The position numbers were made by a program, and so were the translations under genes. The notes under the pieces are model-generated. The model worked only from the letters and a program-made list of their open reading frames with translations. It searched no databases and had not been told where the DNA came from. Below, one piece after another: positions 31,204-43,222 of a DNA stretch of 64,000 nt. The first letter of the stretch is position 1, and each line of letters begins with the position of its first letter. The stretch comes from Ixodes scapularis. Taxonomy: Eukaryota > Arthropoda > Arachnida > Ixodida > Ixodidae. The stretch lies in the NCBI RefSeq assembly GCF_016920785.2, contig NW_024609884.1, positions 80,517,346-80,581,345 of the forward strand, written 5' to 3'.

Positions 31204-31373
31204 TATGCTCTGTTTCACCTTATGTTGTACCGCAGCGAAGGTTAGAAGCGCGAGCTCATAGCGTTGGCAGCTACCCTTGGTGCACGAGAGCTTGTGCCGC
31301 CGAGATGTGTCCTAGAGCAAGGAGCTCGCGCTTGTAGTCTTTCCTGCGGTACAACACAAGGTGAAACAGAGTA
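31204..31373. mobile_element. MITE family C, second copy
   Basis: TATGCTCTGTTTCACCTTAT to AAGGTGAAACAGAGTA; about 90% identical to the inverse of 21279-21446, including TTGGTGCACGAGAGCTTGTG. Confidence 0.85.
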
Positions 31374-32439
31374 CAGACAGTGTAGCGGGCGCGAACTTAA
31401 AGCCCTTTGCTGTGTTTGTGTTTGTCTTGCAGGTAACGTCAAAGTGCCAAAGCATTCGCCCGATCACGGCACGTGATTTACACGTTCGCAACTATTGTTA
31501 TTGGTACTTGAAAGCGCGAAGCATGCATTTTTTCAAGGGATATATTTCTTTCCCCCACGACTAGTTCAGCTACCACAAGGGGTTCCTTTCAATCCAAAGG
31601 CACCAACAGCGCACACTCAAAAAAAAACAACAACAACAACAACAACAAAAAAACAGATCCTATGGAGATTGCTCATGACTCCTAACTAGCACACCCTAGT
31701 CCTGAATAAATATAAACTTGTCTCAATCGTTCTGGTCAATCCGGAGGCCACATGAGTGTCGTGTATGCAACACATCCGAAACAACCAAACAGCTCCTCGT
31801 ATCCAAGCATGATAAATCATTACGCACGTGTGCACGGCGGATTCTGTACTCCCCAGGTTTGTCAGAATGATGAAGACAGGTTTAAATTTTCTGCTTTGTT
31901 ATTACTGCCCAAGCACTTGTATTGCATCAGCAAAATTAACTTAGAAGCTTGAATGTTCGTGCTTATTTTGTTTTATATAATTTCGTATTGGAAATCTTGA
32001 AGCGAACGTGCACGCTCAGGTGGCCCGCGGTGTGGAAGGCAGCGAATCGCCAAAACAGCTTTAGAGAACGTTTAACTTTTTTAAAGCGATATTAAAGCAA
32101 TAGCTTTACGTGCGACACTTCGCAGAGATTTTGACCTTGTCTCCAGTCGTCGCCGCTATGGAAAAATCCTTCTCTCCGCTTTTGGCGCGAGGCCAGGGAG
32201 GTGCATGGGTTTTCCCGTCTGCCGCCCCGGCATCCCGCCAGTAACGGCGCTACGAAAGGAGAGCCTTCCCTGTCGTCTGCCTAAAAACTTGTTTTCCAAC
32301 AATATTCGCATTATGCGAAATCACACTTTGGCAGTATGCAGTTGCTACGCGTAATGTTAGATAGTTTTACAAACTTCTATCGCGCCTACCCACTTCACGG
32401 ATCACTGGTGACAGTCGTCCGTGGCATCCGCGACGCCAG
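31374..32439. other. Intergenic DNA with CAA microsatellite
   Basis: A CAA repeat at 31625-31650; otherwise unique-looking. A CTTGCAGGTAACG near 31426 resembles both an acceptor and a donor, but no exon can be defended. Confidence 0.45.
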
Positions 32440-34040
32440 CCATGACGGCTATGAGAATTAACCACTTCGCACCGCCGTCCTCAGGGGATGAGGACGATTC
32501 GTAACATGCGCACTCGTAGCAGGCCGACTGGTAACGGGATGATTAGTCACATGGATGATAGGAATATTCGTCATAGGGCGACTCGTCCGTTGGACAGTTA
32601 GTCACTTTGACAGCGCAGGGAAGGATATAATAATCTACAAATCGCAATTTTCAGTAACTAGATGTTCCCTGACGACTGGGCAGTTAGCACAATAGGACGG
32701 GATGCTTCAATAAAAACTAATATGCATGTAAATGTATGCAATGCCGGAGGAAGTGCATAATCGTTCGAGCATGCATAAATACCACGTAATATTTGTTTCA
32801 AGTTTAGAAATAATGTAAATGTACAAATGTACTCGGAACAGGACTTACTTGGGAAAGAAACTTTACCATACCGATATACGATATAAGAAGTCCAAGACTT
32901 CAAAACACAGTGTTTCGAGCAACTGCACTAGGACATGTCAATGTGACTGGTGCTGTCGTACTGCCCAGCAATGAAGTGTATCTGCCTGTTGCAGTCGGCG
33001 TGTCTATTTTATTTTTAACCACGCCTATAAAGGCCCGTTCACACACTTGCAACCGATTAAAACCGACCGAGACAAGACCGGGTTTTAAGCCTCTTGCGAC
33101 GGCGTAGGACCAGCTCCGCAGCGGCGCATCCGGTCCTACGACGTCGCAAGAGGCTTAAAACCCGGTCTTGTCTCGGTCGCTCCTACTGGATTGCAAGTGT
33201 GTTAGCGGGCCTTAAACGTTTCTGCCACCTTCAGCCTGTAAGATCCTCATTCCATCAATGTCGAAGTAACGACGAAGCGGGTATTTCAAACTTGGTGGCA
33301 TCACTAACGGCCAAAGTAGTGCCCGATAAAATGTTATGTGGAGTTTTACGATTTTTCATTGTAACATAAACAAGTGACTAAAGAAAAGCAAATATTTCAA
33401 TGCTAAACGTAAAAAAGAGTTTTGTCACTCATCACCTGGTTGGACAACTCTATGCAGATCTCGGTTGGGTCCCCCCTGGGGGTACGATTGCTTTAAAGTG
33501 GAACAATACAACTGGCAGACGAATCTGTTATAAGCTCTGCTCTTTATCAAGATCTTTCCCGGCAACTCCAATGCAACAGTGTGTTGTACCTCCTGTTATA
33601 CGTACTTACACGGAAACTGGTCGTGAGTCAGCATCGCTCCACCTGTCTTCGTCGCGGTCACCTCTACTTTTGGGAATGAAATGCCAGTTCGACAGTGGTC
33701 GTGCTCAAGTTGCCACAACATTCCCCGTTCGGGATACGACCACTTGCTTCAGTTTTTTCACCCTCGATCAGCCATGCTGACCTTGTAGGGGCCTTGCCAG
33801 GGCTGGCCAGAATAGAACAAAAACATCTTTTAGGGGACGAACCATTGTGCGACGGGTTGCCCCCGTGACGAATCATGCTGACCAATGTTCCGCTGTGACC
33901 AACGGTAATGTTACCAGTCGTCCCGTGACGAATCGCCATGTGACGAATGGACCGTATCCCCGTTCTCGGGTACGTGACGGCACCATTCTACCCGTATTGC
34001 GGGACAGTGCTACAGCAATCGCTTTCGACAGTGCTTAAAG
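32440..34040. mobile_element. Element with inverted arrays of short subterminal motifs
   Basis: 32480-32700 contains repeated GATTAGTCAC, GACTGGTAAC and GACGACTGG-type decamers; 33790-33990 contains the opposite strand versions GTGACGAATC, GTTACCAGTC and GTGACCAACG. Longer correspondences exist (GTTACCAGTCGKCC). Mirror-image motif arrays at two ends about 1.3 kb apart suggest a DNA transposon whose transposase binds many short sites. No coding domain; a MITE is nested at 33030-33213. Confidence 0.55.
33030..33213. mobile_element. MITE family D (AAGGCCCGTTCACAC ends)
   Basis: Nearly palindromic: AAGGCCCGTTCACACACTTG to CAAGTGTGTTAGCGGGCCTT, with inner inverted blocks AAGCCTCTTGCGACG and CCGGTCCTACGACGTCGCAA. 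More copies at 52232-53078. Confidence 0.85.
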
Positions 34041-34999
34041 TCTCCCACCGGTGGCGCAGGGGGTCTCTCTTATGGTCACCTCAGGGGAGGGGGGAGGGGG
34101 GGTTGTGGGACGTACCTTGACTAGCTTGCCTTCAAACTAGTAACATGCACATGCATCCAAACGCTGACACAGCGCTCGGCTGTGTCAGCGTTTGGCTCAC
34201 ACAACCGAACGCTGCGCCAGAAACACGCCCATATAATTTATGTTGTACTCATGGGTTTAGTTCTCAACTTCGCCGCTATGGGCGCGACGGTTGGATCTAC
34301 TCGCCAAGGGGGTCTCAGACCCCCCGTCGAAATCCGTGTGGGGGGGGGGGGGGGGGGGGGGGGTCGCGCACTGTGGGCAAAAATACGTCTTTTTTATGGT
34401 TCCTCTTTGTCCCAATAGAATAGTATTCAGAATCTACTAAGAGCTGCACTATTTACGTGAGGCGGCAATGTTTCAGTTGTGCGCTATCTGCACGCATTGG
34501 ACACAAAGACCGTCTATGTTCGGTATCGATTCTCTTCCAGTCATGGAGTCGGCGAGCGTTAACTTCGGGCTCGGGTCCGCACGTTGCGTGCTGGATGCGA
34601 CGACTGAAGTTCGCGAATGTTGCTCGATGCTCATTGTGAAAAATATATATGTTGGAAGAAGGGGTGTCAACATTAGCGATACCGAGACAGTAATCTCTAG
34701 GTTTCCTTGTGCGCTCTAAGTTTCCATCATTTACGCTTCAGACATATGGGTGCACCAAGTTGTGTATCACAATATATTCGAAAACTCGAGTTATAAATAT
34801 AGACGGCGGCCGTCATGCGAGCTGGAGGGGGTGCTCCTTTGCTCCGATGGCATAGGTTATGAACGACCCTTGATGCTGTTCCCAGGATCCCTGAAGAAGC
34901 GCCCGTCGAAAGAGTCCGGCTCAGTTCTAATAGGGACTTGTCCTCACCCGCCACTTTCCCGCCGTACGACGTCTTGCCGTCACCGATGATGACGACACG
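34041..34999. other. Intergenic DNA, hairpin and poly-G
   Basis: Perfect hairpin at 34157-34195 (16-nt arms, 7-nt loop) and 24 G at 34340-34363. Short ORFs show no domain. Confidence 0.5.
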
Positions 35000-35445
35000 C
35001 ACACGCAAGAGGGTGAAGAATCCTTGGCGACACCGGCGGCAAGGACGACAGTGCTGTGTTGCTCTTTTCCTTTCCTCCTAGTTTTTCTCTCTTGCTTTGT
35101 ACTTTTCGAAAACGCGGAGGCGGCCTGCTTTTTCTGTGTCGCGACCAAGCGACGAGTGGTTCGCGCGGCACACAATGCGGGACAAGCGTGCTGGGCCGTC
35201 GCTTCTTCTCGAATTTCTCGCGGGTCGCATTCCTGGGCCCGCGGAGGTCCGCTTGAGTGCTAGCAGCTGCTACCGTAGCGGCGGCGACGGCGAAACGCCT
35301 CCGCAGCCGCCCTCCGCGACGTAGTCACTGCGGCCCTGCGGCCTGACCTTCGGACTCAGCGAGGCGACTTTGGAAGCACCGGCTCAGGAGCTGCTTGACC
35401 ACGTCGCTGTGGCGTCCAGCGACGGCCACCCTGGTAAGCCGATAC
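35000..35445 (+). other. GC-rich island, possible unassigned 5' exon
   Basis: GC- and CpG-rich compared with the flanks, with several overlapping plus-strand ORFs and a donor-like CTGGTAAGCC near 35431. One frame reads as a hydrophobic, signal-like stretch, but it has no ATG. I do not recognise a protein; it could be a promoter or 5' UTR of a gene whose other exons are not visible. Confidence 0.3.
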
Positions 35446-35469
35446 TCCTGTCTTGTTGAAACTAAAGAA

Positions 35470-35545
35470 AGTGTGCAGGCGAGCTGGTTCAAGACTGACA
35501 TGGCAACCCAGGAGGGGGGAGAAAAGACGGGATCCGGACAACGCA
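35470..35545 (+). repeat. Penelope-terminus-like fragment
   Basis: GTGCAGGCGAGCTGGTTCAA resembles the 3'-terminal motif of the Penelope elements (40596-40612 and the inverse at 12766-12783) and some following bases also align. Confidence 0.45.
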
Positions 35546-36294
35546 AAGCTCGGATGGTTGTACGTCCCGTTTTTTCCCCGCTCCTGGGTTACCGCGCCAT
35601 TCATGTCTCTCTTCTGAAATGAGATCCGAGAAGTCGTCCGTGTCCGGACTACTCTTTCGGTATATCTGTTAAATGGCCAAGAAAACGAGAATGCCACTCG
35701 TGTACCTGAAGGCTAAAACATTACTAGTTCATAGGAGAAGCCTCGTACACTGTTTCGTTCGTGACGGGGGGATGTGGCGGGATGACCAAGTGCGCTGACT
35801 TCGACGACGCTTCAGCGCGGATGAGCTCTAAACTATAAATGATTCATAGTCAGAAGAGGCATCATCAAGGTCAGTGAGAGCGCGGGCATCCCCAAGAAGC
35901 GCCGTTTTTCCTACTTCGAGCTGCGCGCGCGAAAGCGTTTCCTTCTTTGTGCTTACAACGTGTAGAAGCGCGCAGCTGAAGACACACAGAAGAAGAGTGC
36001 AAGGACAGACTTGGTCGCAAGCATGTACCATATGCCACTGCCCATTTTGCTACCATTTTATTCCCAGGTGTGTGCGTATGTGTGTGTGTGTTTTCATTTC
36101 GGTTGAATGATTGATTGATTGAAATAAAGCCGGTTCAATCAATGAATCATTTTGGTTTCAGAACGTGTCGTTCTGGCTACACCGAAATGCATATCATCCG
36201 GACGTTTTTGTGCACCACGTGACGTTCCTTTCGGTTTGGTCATTTCAGTACATGGTGGAATTTGCGATGCGCGCTCACTTCTGTGCGTCACATT
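35546..36294. other. Intergenic DNA
   Basis: A GT microsatellite (36070-36090) and a small inverted ATGATTGATTGATTG/CAATCAATGAATCAT pair at 36107-36150. No gene seen. Confidence 0.45.
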
Positions 36295-36520
36295 TTGTTG
36301 CTACTTCGTTTCAGCTTAAGTCAAGGCGCAACCGACGCTACGAGCTAATGGGACGAACCAAACAGCGTCAAAAGCGCACGTCATATAAGCCTTTTTTTGT
36401 GATTGATTCAGGGATGACAGAACACGTACAGAAACACAACGAACACCCCGATGGTGCACTTTTGACGCTGTTTCATTGGTCCTGCGGGGACCGACACACC
36501 TGCAGGTCGCTTAATCAAAC
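36295..36520. mobile_element. MITE family A, second copy
   Basis: CTACTTCGTTTCAGCTTAAG start and the core CGCTACGAGCTAATGGGAC; inner part ends TTTTGACGCTGTTTCATTGG, the inverse of the left side. A T tract (36523-36540) follows. Confidence 0.65.
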
Positions 36521-36839
36521 CAATTTTTTTTTTTTTTTTTAAAGGACTCGATGCGCGAGAAACGCGTGGGCAAGAAGATTCGAGCCGAGGAGAAAGGCAG
36601 ACGCATATGTCCAGTGTCCTCACTGAAATGACGTGGTAGGATTTCGTTTTTTCCCATTTAGCGCGTCGGTACCTGGGCGTATCGATGAGTATTCGAAGCA
36701 TGCCGGTTATACGGGAAGAAAATGAGGGAGAGGAGGAGATGAGAGCGCGCGGGGAGAGTGCAACGCGCTCTAACTGGAATGGTTAGTGGGTAGACGCGAA
36801 GCTAGCTGCCTTTGTCTCTACGTACTGTCCGGACGAGGG

Positions 36840-37130
36840 GGATCGGTGGCCGAGTGGGCTAAAGCGCACACCCAGCTCGACGCGCGTGGAGCGGAAGCTT
36901 GCGCTGCAGAACCCAGGGATCCTGGGTTCGAGCCCCACCCCTGCCCGTTTCGATCTGGATGAGCATCGTACCGGCGTGCGGTCGTGTACCACTACTGCGT
37001 GGTGCACGTTAAAGACCCCAGGCTAGCGGTTGTACTGCACTAGCTAAATTGATCATCTACAGCGAGTGACTCGTCGCAACTTTAATGGCTGGCCAACTAC
37101 ACGCTGTATAAATATCCCCATAACCCAATT
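36840..37130 (+). mobile_element. tRNA-Leu/Ser-like SINE
   Basis: Pol III promoter boxes: A box GGTGGCCGAGTGGGCTAAAG and B box GGTTCGAGCCCC, spaced as in a class II tRNA with a long variable region. The body contains CGTGCGGTCGTGTACC and GTGCACGTTAAAGACCCCAG, a segment widespread in arthropod SINE/LINE tails as I recall. It ends near CACGCTGTATAAATATCCCC. Confidence 0.75.
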
Positions 37131-38527
37131 TTTTGTTCGGACGGGGTCGTACAGTGAGTTTATATTGAATTTATAGGAAGTTAGGAATAGGAAATTCATA
37201 TTTTATGAATTATTAGGATCCTTAGAGCCAACAGAGTGAGTTAACTTGTCGCCATAATTAGGCAATCTCAAAAGCCTCCCCAAAGCACATTTAACACGTG
37301 TGCACGTTCACTCATTGTGACTGCTTTACTATCTCATTAAGTAGTATTCACTACAGAAAATTGTTTTAACAAATTCCCTACGTATTTTTGCATGCATAGT
37401 GTTTCTTTTTTTTTTTTTTTTTGCAAGGGGTCTTGCGAGGACCTTTCTACTGGTTTTTAATTTGCACCGAACCTGAGCCCACTGAAGGTAGTAACGAAGT
37501 TAACGTAATAAAATTGCTCTTTTTATCAAACTTCGCTTTATTTTAAAAGTTATAGGCAAATTAAAATTACAAAAACAAGCAAAAAATAACCTCCTTAATG
37601 ACGTCCCTGGTTGCTTGAGTGGCCGTGAACTAGAGGAGGGGTAGTGAGCTCAGCGAGCCCTCACGGCTGCCGCACTCCGTGTGGACGGCTCGAGAGGACG
37701 CCACTAAAGCATGTTCTGGATAGGCTGTGTGAAGCGGGCAGCCAGGGCGGCTCGTATTGCATTTGCTGCGCGATTAAGCACTATTTCGGCATGACACCTT
37801 CATTGGCCAGAAACAACAGCAAACACGAGGTAAAGATCAGTTCAGAACGGGAGCCACTTCGCGCTGCCATACCGCCAAAGGGCCAAAGCTGCTCGCCGAA
37901 GGCCTTCGGAACGCTCGGAACCGGTCGGATCCTCCAGTCCGTACGACTGCAGCGCTGCCGCCTACATCCGGGACCTTTCTACACTCACCGCTCGTTGCTG
38001 CCTGATCCCACTACAACTTTCTAGCATGCGCAGCCTTTTCAGCCGCTTGGTGGCAGGTATGTCGACGGGTCATTTCTTGTTTCCGTACTTTATAAAGTGC
38101 GTTTGTTTCTTTTCTGATCTAAAATGCTGAACAAGAACTACTTTTATAAATAATTGTAACGGCTCGCGCCACTCATATTTTATATTTTGACTAAAAGAAA
38201 TCATTTAGCGACTCTGACCAGTAGCAAGCCCAGGACCAAAGGCGTCACATTTCGCGCGCTTTTGGCACCGCGGGTCGCCGCCGTAGGTGGAGGAGGTTTC
38301 CGCGTCGTCCGGTTAAAATATGACGCACTGATATTTAGTTACTCTCTCCGTGCCCGCTGGCTTGCCCGAACCCCTAGAGACGTGGAAACCGCAAAAAAGG
38401 TAGACGCTTAAATATGATTCCAGGGCCCCTTTAACATGACGATGCGAACTTTGATTGCAATGGTGAATGAGGAGCCTCTTTCTCCCGTTGTCTCAGGCAC
38501 TTATTATTGTGGAGCTGATCTGGTGCT
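37131..38527. other. Intergenic DNA
   Basis: AT-rich to 37600, then a more GC-rich part (37620-38030) with ORFs lacking domains. The GGGCCCCTTTAAC at 38422 looks like one end of the TTAA family. Nothing else supported. Confidence 0.45.
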
Positions 38528-38660
38528 CCAATTTGGGCACTTGGCGAAAACGTCGGCGAGAAATCCGGCGGCTATGATTGGCCGGCGCCAAGGTCAAATG
38601 CAGCGTTGACCACTCACGGCCACCGAATTTCTCGCTGACTTCTTCGCCAAGTGTCCAGAT
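38528..38660. mobile_element. Short MITE
   Basis: Inverted arms GGGCACTTGGCGAAAACGTC... and ...GACTTCTTCGCCAAGTGTCC of about 40 bases, nearly touching. Non-coding. Confidence 0.7.
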
Positions 38661-38662
38661 TG

Positions 38663-38981
38663 CACTCTAAAAAAAAAGCCTGTGCGTCTACTTTCACGCA
38701 CACCACTTCGAGAGCCAATCACCGCAACTTACGGAGGCAGCTCAGCGAATGACGATGCCGAAACATATGTTTAGACCAAAAAACGCAGTCTGAGTTGTGA
38801 CATTAAGCATGCAAGCGTGACGTTTTGCATTGCTTAATGTCACAACTCAGACTGCGTTTTTTGGTCTAAACATATGTTTCCGCATCGTCATTCGCTGAGC
38901 TGCCTCCGTAAGTTGCGGAGATTGGCTCTCCGAGTGTTGTGCAGGAAAGTAGACTTAAAGACATTTTTTTAGAGTGTAGGG
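38663..38981. mobile_element. Near-perfect fold-back MITE (CACTCTAAAAA ends)
   Basis: Arms of about 150 bases; the inner 60 (TTTAGACCAAAAAACGCAGT onward) are identical between arms, the loop is about 20 bases. Ends CACTCTAAAAAAA / TTTTTTTAGAGTG match the termini of 57494-57784, which has an unrelated interior. Confidence 0.85.
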
Positions 38982-39071
38982 GCCCTGCAGTCACCATCAA
39001 TCGAGTTGGAAAAAAAACTTGCACCCGTTATACAGCCTCAAGAACAGTATCGAAGCACGATTAAAAAACTC

Positions 39072-39285
39072 TACTCCGTTTCACGTAAAAGACCGCTTCA
39101 TATATAAACAGGCCTTTTACGTGAAGAGAAGTATAGACCAACACACTGCTTAGAAACAACTCAGCGTTCGCCCACACCGGGCACTGGGCCTGCGCAGAAA
39201 CCAGATGCGCGAGAGATCACAGGTCTGCGCATGCGCAGTGCCGACACCAGCGCCACCGCAGTGGCGTGACGTCAGGGTTAAATAT
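39072..39285. mobile_element. Adjacent MITE remnants (families C and B)
   Basis: 39072-39126 is a mini-palindrome with CTACTCCGTTTCACG and CGTGAAGAGAAGTA ends; 39128 onward (TATAGACCAACACACTG, GCGCATGCGCAGTGC) is a family B copy whose right end is missing. Confidence 0.6.
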
Positions 39286-40300
39286 TTGTAGTATGTTTTT
39301 TTTAATGTTTTTTTATTTTTATTTTTTTAAATATTCGCTACTTCACCAAAACGGAAGGCACATAGCGGGAAAACACCGAATCTGGCTGGAACAGGTCCTT
39401 GCGCGATTTCCGCTCGTCTCTTGACGCTTCCGTGATCACATGCTGTCGGGTTTCCGCGACAAAACAGTTGTCTCGGTGACTCTGTCGTAACTGTAGTCTC
39501 AGCTTGTTACCCAGGTTGCTCCGAACGCAACCTACGTAACCGCGTGAATCAAACATTCCGCTTATATATCAACGTTCATCAGCACCTTGGAAGGACAGTA
39601 GGCTGTTCTTTCATCGCTTCCTCGAAGAAAGTCAAGCCTCTGGAAGCTCGCTTTCGCCAACATATCGCCGCAGGCTCGAAACGTGGAGGATGAAAATCGG
39701 GGCAAACCATTTTGAGTTCAACGCTTGCTTGCTGATGCCCCAGCGTCCTTAGTTGAGCTGGCACACGACACGGCTCGACTTGTTTTAGACCGCCACATTT
39801 GCTCGATAGTGGCGTCCCCCCATAGGTTGCCGGTATCGCGAATGCATACAGCGCAGCGCTAACTCGGCGTCACGGAAAGCACATCGTCGCCTTCGTGCTA
39901 TATCCAGGCGGGCCGCTGCCTGTGACGCCGCATTTTTTCCCCTTTCCACACACAATGCAGCGCTCAAACTAGCGCTGATGCAGCCTCAGCGTTGAGCTAC
40001 ATGTGTGAACCGGCTTTAAGTTTCAGCACAGCCGATGCTCTGAACCAATGGAGCCAATTAAGCAGCGTCAAAAATACATCGTCATGGCGCACGTAGTTTT
40101 CGTATGTTTGCTTTGCTATCACCGGCGAAACCGATCTCGCACAGACAAAAAGTGCAGGGTCGCGGCCACACGCTCAAAACGAGCTAACTGCCAAGACCGG
40201 CAGTCTTGATGGTGTTAAATGCGAGTCGCAAAAAAAAAAAAAAAAAATACCGTGGGAGCTCGCCGTCCGCTCGCGCTCAGCAGCCGCAGATATGGCTATG
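39286..40300. other. Intergenic DNA
   Basis: Short ORFs only. Part of MITE family A at 40015-40100. An A tract at 40230-40247. Confidence 0.45.
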
Positions 40301-40590
40301 GCCGCCAGTGAATACTCCGTATGTTTCGTTTCAGCTACAGACGCAGACGTCGCTACGCGGTAATAGGATCAATCAAGCAGCATCCAAAGCGCAAGTCGCT
40401 AGACCTTTTCTGTTTACGATTGGTTCAGCGATGATAGAACGCGTACAGAAACATGACGAACACCAGGATGGCGCGCTTTTGGCTCTGTGTGATTGGTCGC
40501 GTCAGCTCGTAGCGTCGGCTGCTTCTGGACTTAAGCCAACGTTACGAGAACCACTCAGTTGGGAAACTGCCATAGAGGAAAAAATAGTCA
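40301..40590. mobile_element. MITE family A, third copy
   Basis: TTTCGTTTCAGCTACAGACG followed by the shared core, with GATCAATCAAGCAGCATCCA and, toward the right end, GTAGCGTCGGCTGC, the inverse of the start. Confidence 0.6.
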
Positions 40591-41113
40591 GAGTGCAGGT
40601 GAGCTGGTGTAAATTGAACATGATTGTAAACCTGAGACTGGGGCAGAAAAGAGAACACAACAGAAGGTAGTAAAAGTGGAGGCAACGTCTCAAACTCGGC
40701 TGCAAAGTTTATTTCGAACACGCTTTATATACCCCATCTCCAACGCCGTCTCTACAAAAAAAAAAAAAAAAAATACACACATGAGAAGAGGACAATGACA
40801 CTTTTTCTTATCTCCCTTGACCTCGGCTGTGGGACACTCACACAAAGGGTCACATTCTAGCATAACCACCGCCACCCGGCGAACGTAGGTGAAATCACTA
40901 CTGAACACAACGAAAGGGTTTCACCTTCAGAGGTGCGTTTCCTCTAACAAATCATTCAGTCCAAAGAAACAATACTATACATTGCTAACAGCCGGAACTG
41001 GGGCCATCTCCAAAAATGAGAACGACATTGCCCACCTACCACGAACCACAAATGGATAACACTGCGACTTTCTCGAACAAGTCCAAGGATACACATATAA
41101 ACAACACTAGTAC

Positions 41114-41146
<33 letters not shown>

Positions 41147-41287
41147 CAAGCGTGGAAACTGTTTACATTCGTTCTCAAACTGCAATGATGCCTGACTTAT
41201 ACAGGTGCCAAACGTTTTTATACGAATCGTTTCTTGGACTACACGTTTCATATCATTGCGTTCTTTGTGAATTACTTCCGTTTCAGA

Positions 41288-42544
41288 CTAGTTGGCTTTA
41301 CAATTATTACACTCTAGAAGGTGCCTGGCGAACTCGGAATTGGACGCGTTGTTTTTCACATTCCGTTTGTGTTCCCTCAGTCTATCATTTAGACATCTCG
41401 ACGTCTGACCTACGTATTTAAATCCACACTCCAAAGGAATCTCATAAACCACAGAATTCTCACACGGTACCGACTTCTCGCGATGTGCCTTCTGGCAAAC
41501 TTCCTGTTTCGATTCAAAAGGTGTAAGCTTGCATAACTTAAAAACGGATGTGAACACTGTTTCTATGCCAAACCTTTTCGCCGATGCTTTTATGTTATGG
41601 GAAATATCGTGAAAATACGGTATAGCAACTCGTCGGTTCCTCACAGTTGGTTCATTCCGCTTGTCTCTGATTTGAATAGAAAGTTGCCGTTTTAGAAAAG
41701 TTTCCTCATACCCCGCGTCCTCCAGTCTACCCCATTGTCTTTTTAAAGCTTGACTGATGAAATGGGTACATGACCTTTTTAGCGCATTACCAATTGATGA
41801 TTTTGCAACTCCCGCCTTAATAATTTTAGAGTGACAACTTTGTCTGGGAAGCACCGGTTTAGCCATCTTCTTGCCATATTCCCAACATAAGCCATTTTTT
41901 ACCTGAATGCGCAAGCCCAAAAACTGCAACATGTTCTCCTCTGGTTTTTCTACTGTGAAATGCAACTCCGGGGCCGTTGACCTTATAAGCTTTTCAAGAT
42001 ACTCCGATTTTCCTTCTTCAAACGTGCTGACAAAAATATCATCTACATATCTTCTGATGAAGCCCACGTTAGGTGACAACTCATTCATCCTGTCAAACAA
42101 TACTCTATCCAAACTGTTGAGGTATATCTCAGCTAACAACGGAGCGACCGACGAGCCTATGCATACACCTTCTTTCTGGATGTATTTTCGATTATTATAT
42201 TCGAGGACTGTTGACTTTAAATAGAGATCTAACAAGGTAAGGAAGCTTTCCGCTGTTATGCCCGATCTTGATTGAAACTTTACCAGGTTCAACTCTAGCA
42301 CCTCCTTCACGGCATTCATCAGCCTCTTCTTTTCCAGAGAATAATACAAATCTTTTATATCCATGGAGAATACCGAACTCTTCCTCCCATGGTTGTGTTC
42401 TAAGATCTGAATAAGTTCTTCTGTGTTTCTCAGCGATACGGATTTGTCTAAACTGACCTGACCTAACCCATGCTGCAGAAACTTAGACACAACTTTTTGC
42501 CACGTTCCGTTTTCGTTTACAACCACTCTGAGAGGCATCTCCAC
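41288..42544 (-). pseudogene. Penelope-like reverse transcriptase + GIY-YIG, main ORF
   Basis: 418 residues in one frame. RT: VVVNENGTWQKVVSKFLQHG, SVFSMDIKDLYYSLE (motif A), GVCIGSSVAPLLAEIYLNSL (motif B), GFIRRYVDDIFVS (motif C, catalytic YVDD intact). Linker: CHSKIIKAGVAKSSIGNALK, RVAIPYFHDISHNIKASAKR. C-terminal endonuclease: NSVVYEIPLECGFKYVGQTS, then RCLNDRLREHKRNV and FARHLLECNN, preceded by a Cys pair. Penelope elements copy RNA at target nicks made by this nuclease. Both catalytic centres look normal, but the N-terminal part is in other frames (42546-42815, 42849-43030). Confidence 0.9.
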
Positions 42545-42545
42545 T

Positions 42546-43030
42546 TTATGGTCCTTTAGGAAAAAATTTTAAACATAGGTACATTTTGGATTGACTCATT
42601 ATGCTTTTGACAACTTGCTCTTTATCTTCTTCCTTTAACACTATGCATATGTCCCTTCTCATCTTTGCCAACTTTCCGTTCCAGTCCTTGAACAATACAC
42701 TCATGGTATTTTCAGCTTTGTTTTGAAATTCTTTCATCGAGAGGATACCAAACCTCCCCGATTTATCTGTTTGTAGTAATTTTAACGCCCGTGAATCTAT
42801 CTCATTCTTGACCATGTTTACATCCTTAAAATTCCTTTTTTCTTTCGGTTACATATCTCCCATGATTTTATCTAATCTCCCCACCGTCTGATCCACAAAA
42901 GCCGTCTTTTCATCATGACCTACTACGCGCGCAACGTTTTGAAAAGCGGAAAATACATCGAGTCTGGAAGGCCTCACATTGAGACAAAATTTAGGTCCCC
43001 TGGATAAAAAACTTTCCGTTCTTTCTGAAA
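42546..43030 (-). pseudogene. Penelope-like N-terminal region (two frames)
   Basis: 43030-42849 encodes TESFLSRGPKFCLNVRPSRL, the N-terminal GPKFC motif typical of Penelope ORFs, ending at a stop after DKIMGDM. 42815-42546 resumes with VKNEIDSRALKLLQTDKSGR and ends close to the RT start, one base out of frame with 42544. Two frameshifts or stops thus separate it from the main ORF. Confidence 0.75.
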
Positions 43031-43094
43031 CCGAAATGTTACAAGGGTTGACTACATTTAAACTCGATCGCGACACACCCTGCTCTGAAAAAGG

Positions 43095-43222
43095 GGTTCC
43101 GGAAGAAATGTCCCCGGAAAAAACGTCCCCGGAAAGAATGTCCCCGGAAAAAAAGGCCCCGGAAAAAATGTCCCCGGAAAAAAAGGCCCCAGGTGGAAAG
43201 TAGGAAAAAATGTCCCCAAAGG
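43095..43222. repeat. 15-bp minisatellite (left of an inverted pair)
   Basis: About seven units of GGAAAAAATGTCCCC (variants AAGGCCCC). Each unit reads as SGDIF/SGAFF on the minus strand, in frame with the start of the Penelope N-terminal ORF. Confidence 0.9.

Larger units (their letters stand above)
40595..43090 (-). mobile_element. Penelope-like element copy 3
   Basis: Minus strand, from the terminal motif GTGCAGGTGAGCTGGTGTAA at 40595 through a 3' non-coding part (AACGTCTCAAACTCGG, A tracts) to the ORFs at 41288-43030. It is a different subfamily from copies 1 and 2 but shares the overall tail. At its upstream edge it runs directly into a 15-bp minisatellite. Confidence 0.85.

Noticed and set aside
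35024..35263. Signal-peptide-like ORF in the GC island
   Set aside because: It begins at TTG, not ATG, and the hydrophobic stretch comes from a T/C-rich tract; no further support.
36840..36945. Functional tRNA-Leu or tRNA-Ser gene
   Set aside because: Promoter boxes are good but arms do not fold fully and the sequence continues into a SINE body.
39338..39764. Minus-strand ORFs of 60-72 residues as a gene
   Set aside because: No domain, no splice structure that I can defend, and flanking MITE remnants.
40595..41130. Hammerhead ribozyme in the Penelope terminal region
   Set aside because: Such ribozymes are known in Penelope-like elements, but I could not find the CTGANGA and GAAA core in any copy here.
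42979..43203. Protein with PEKMSPEK repeats on the plus strand
   Set aside because: Translation of the 15-bp minisatellite in an arbitrary frame.
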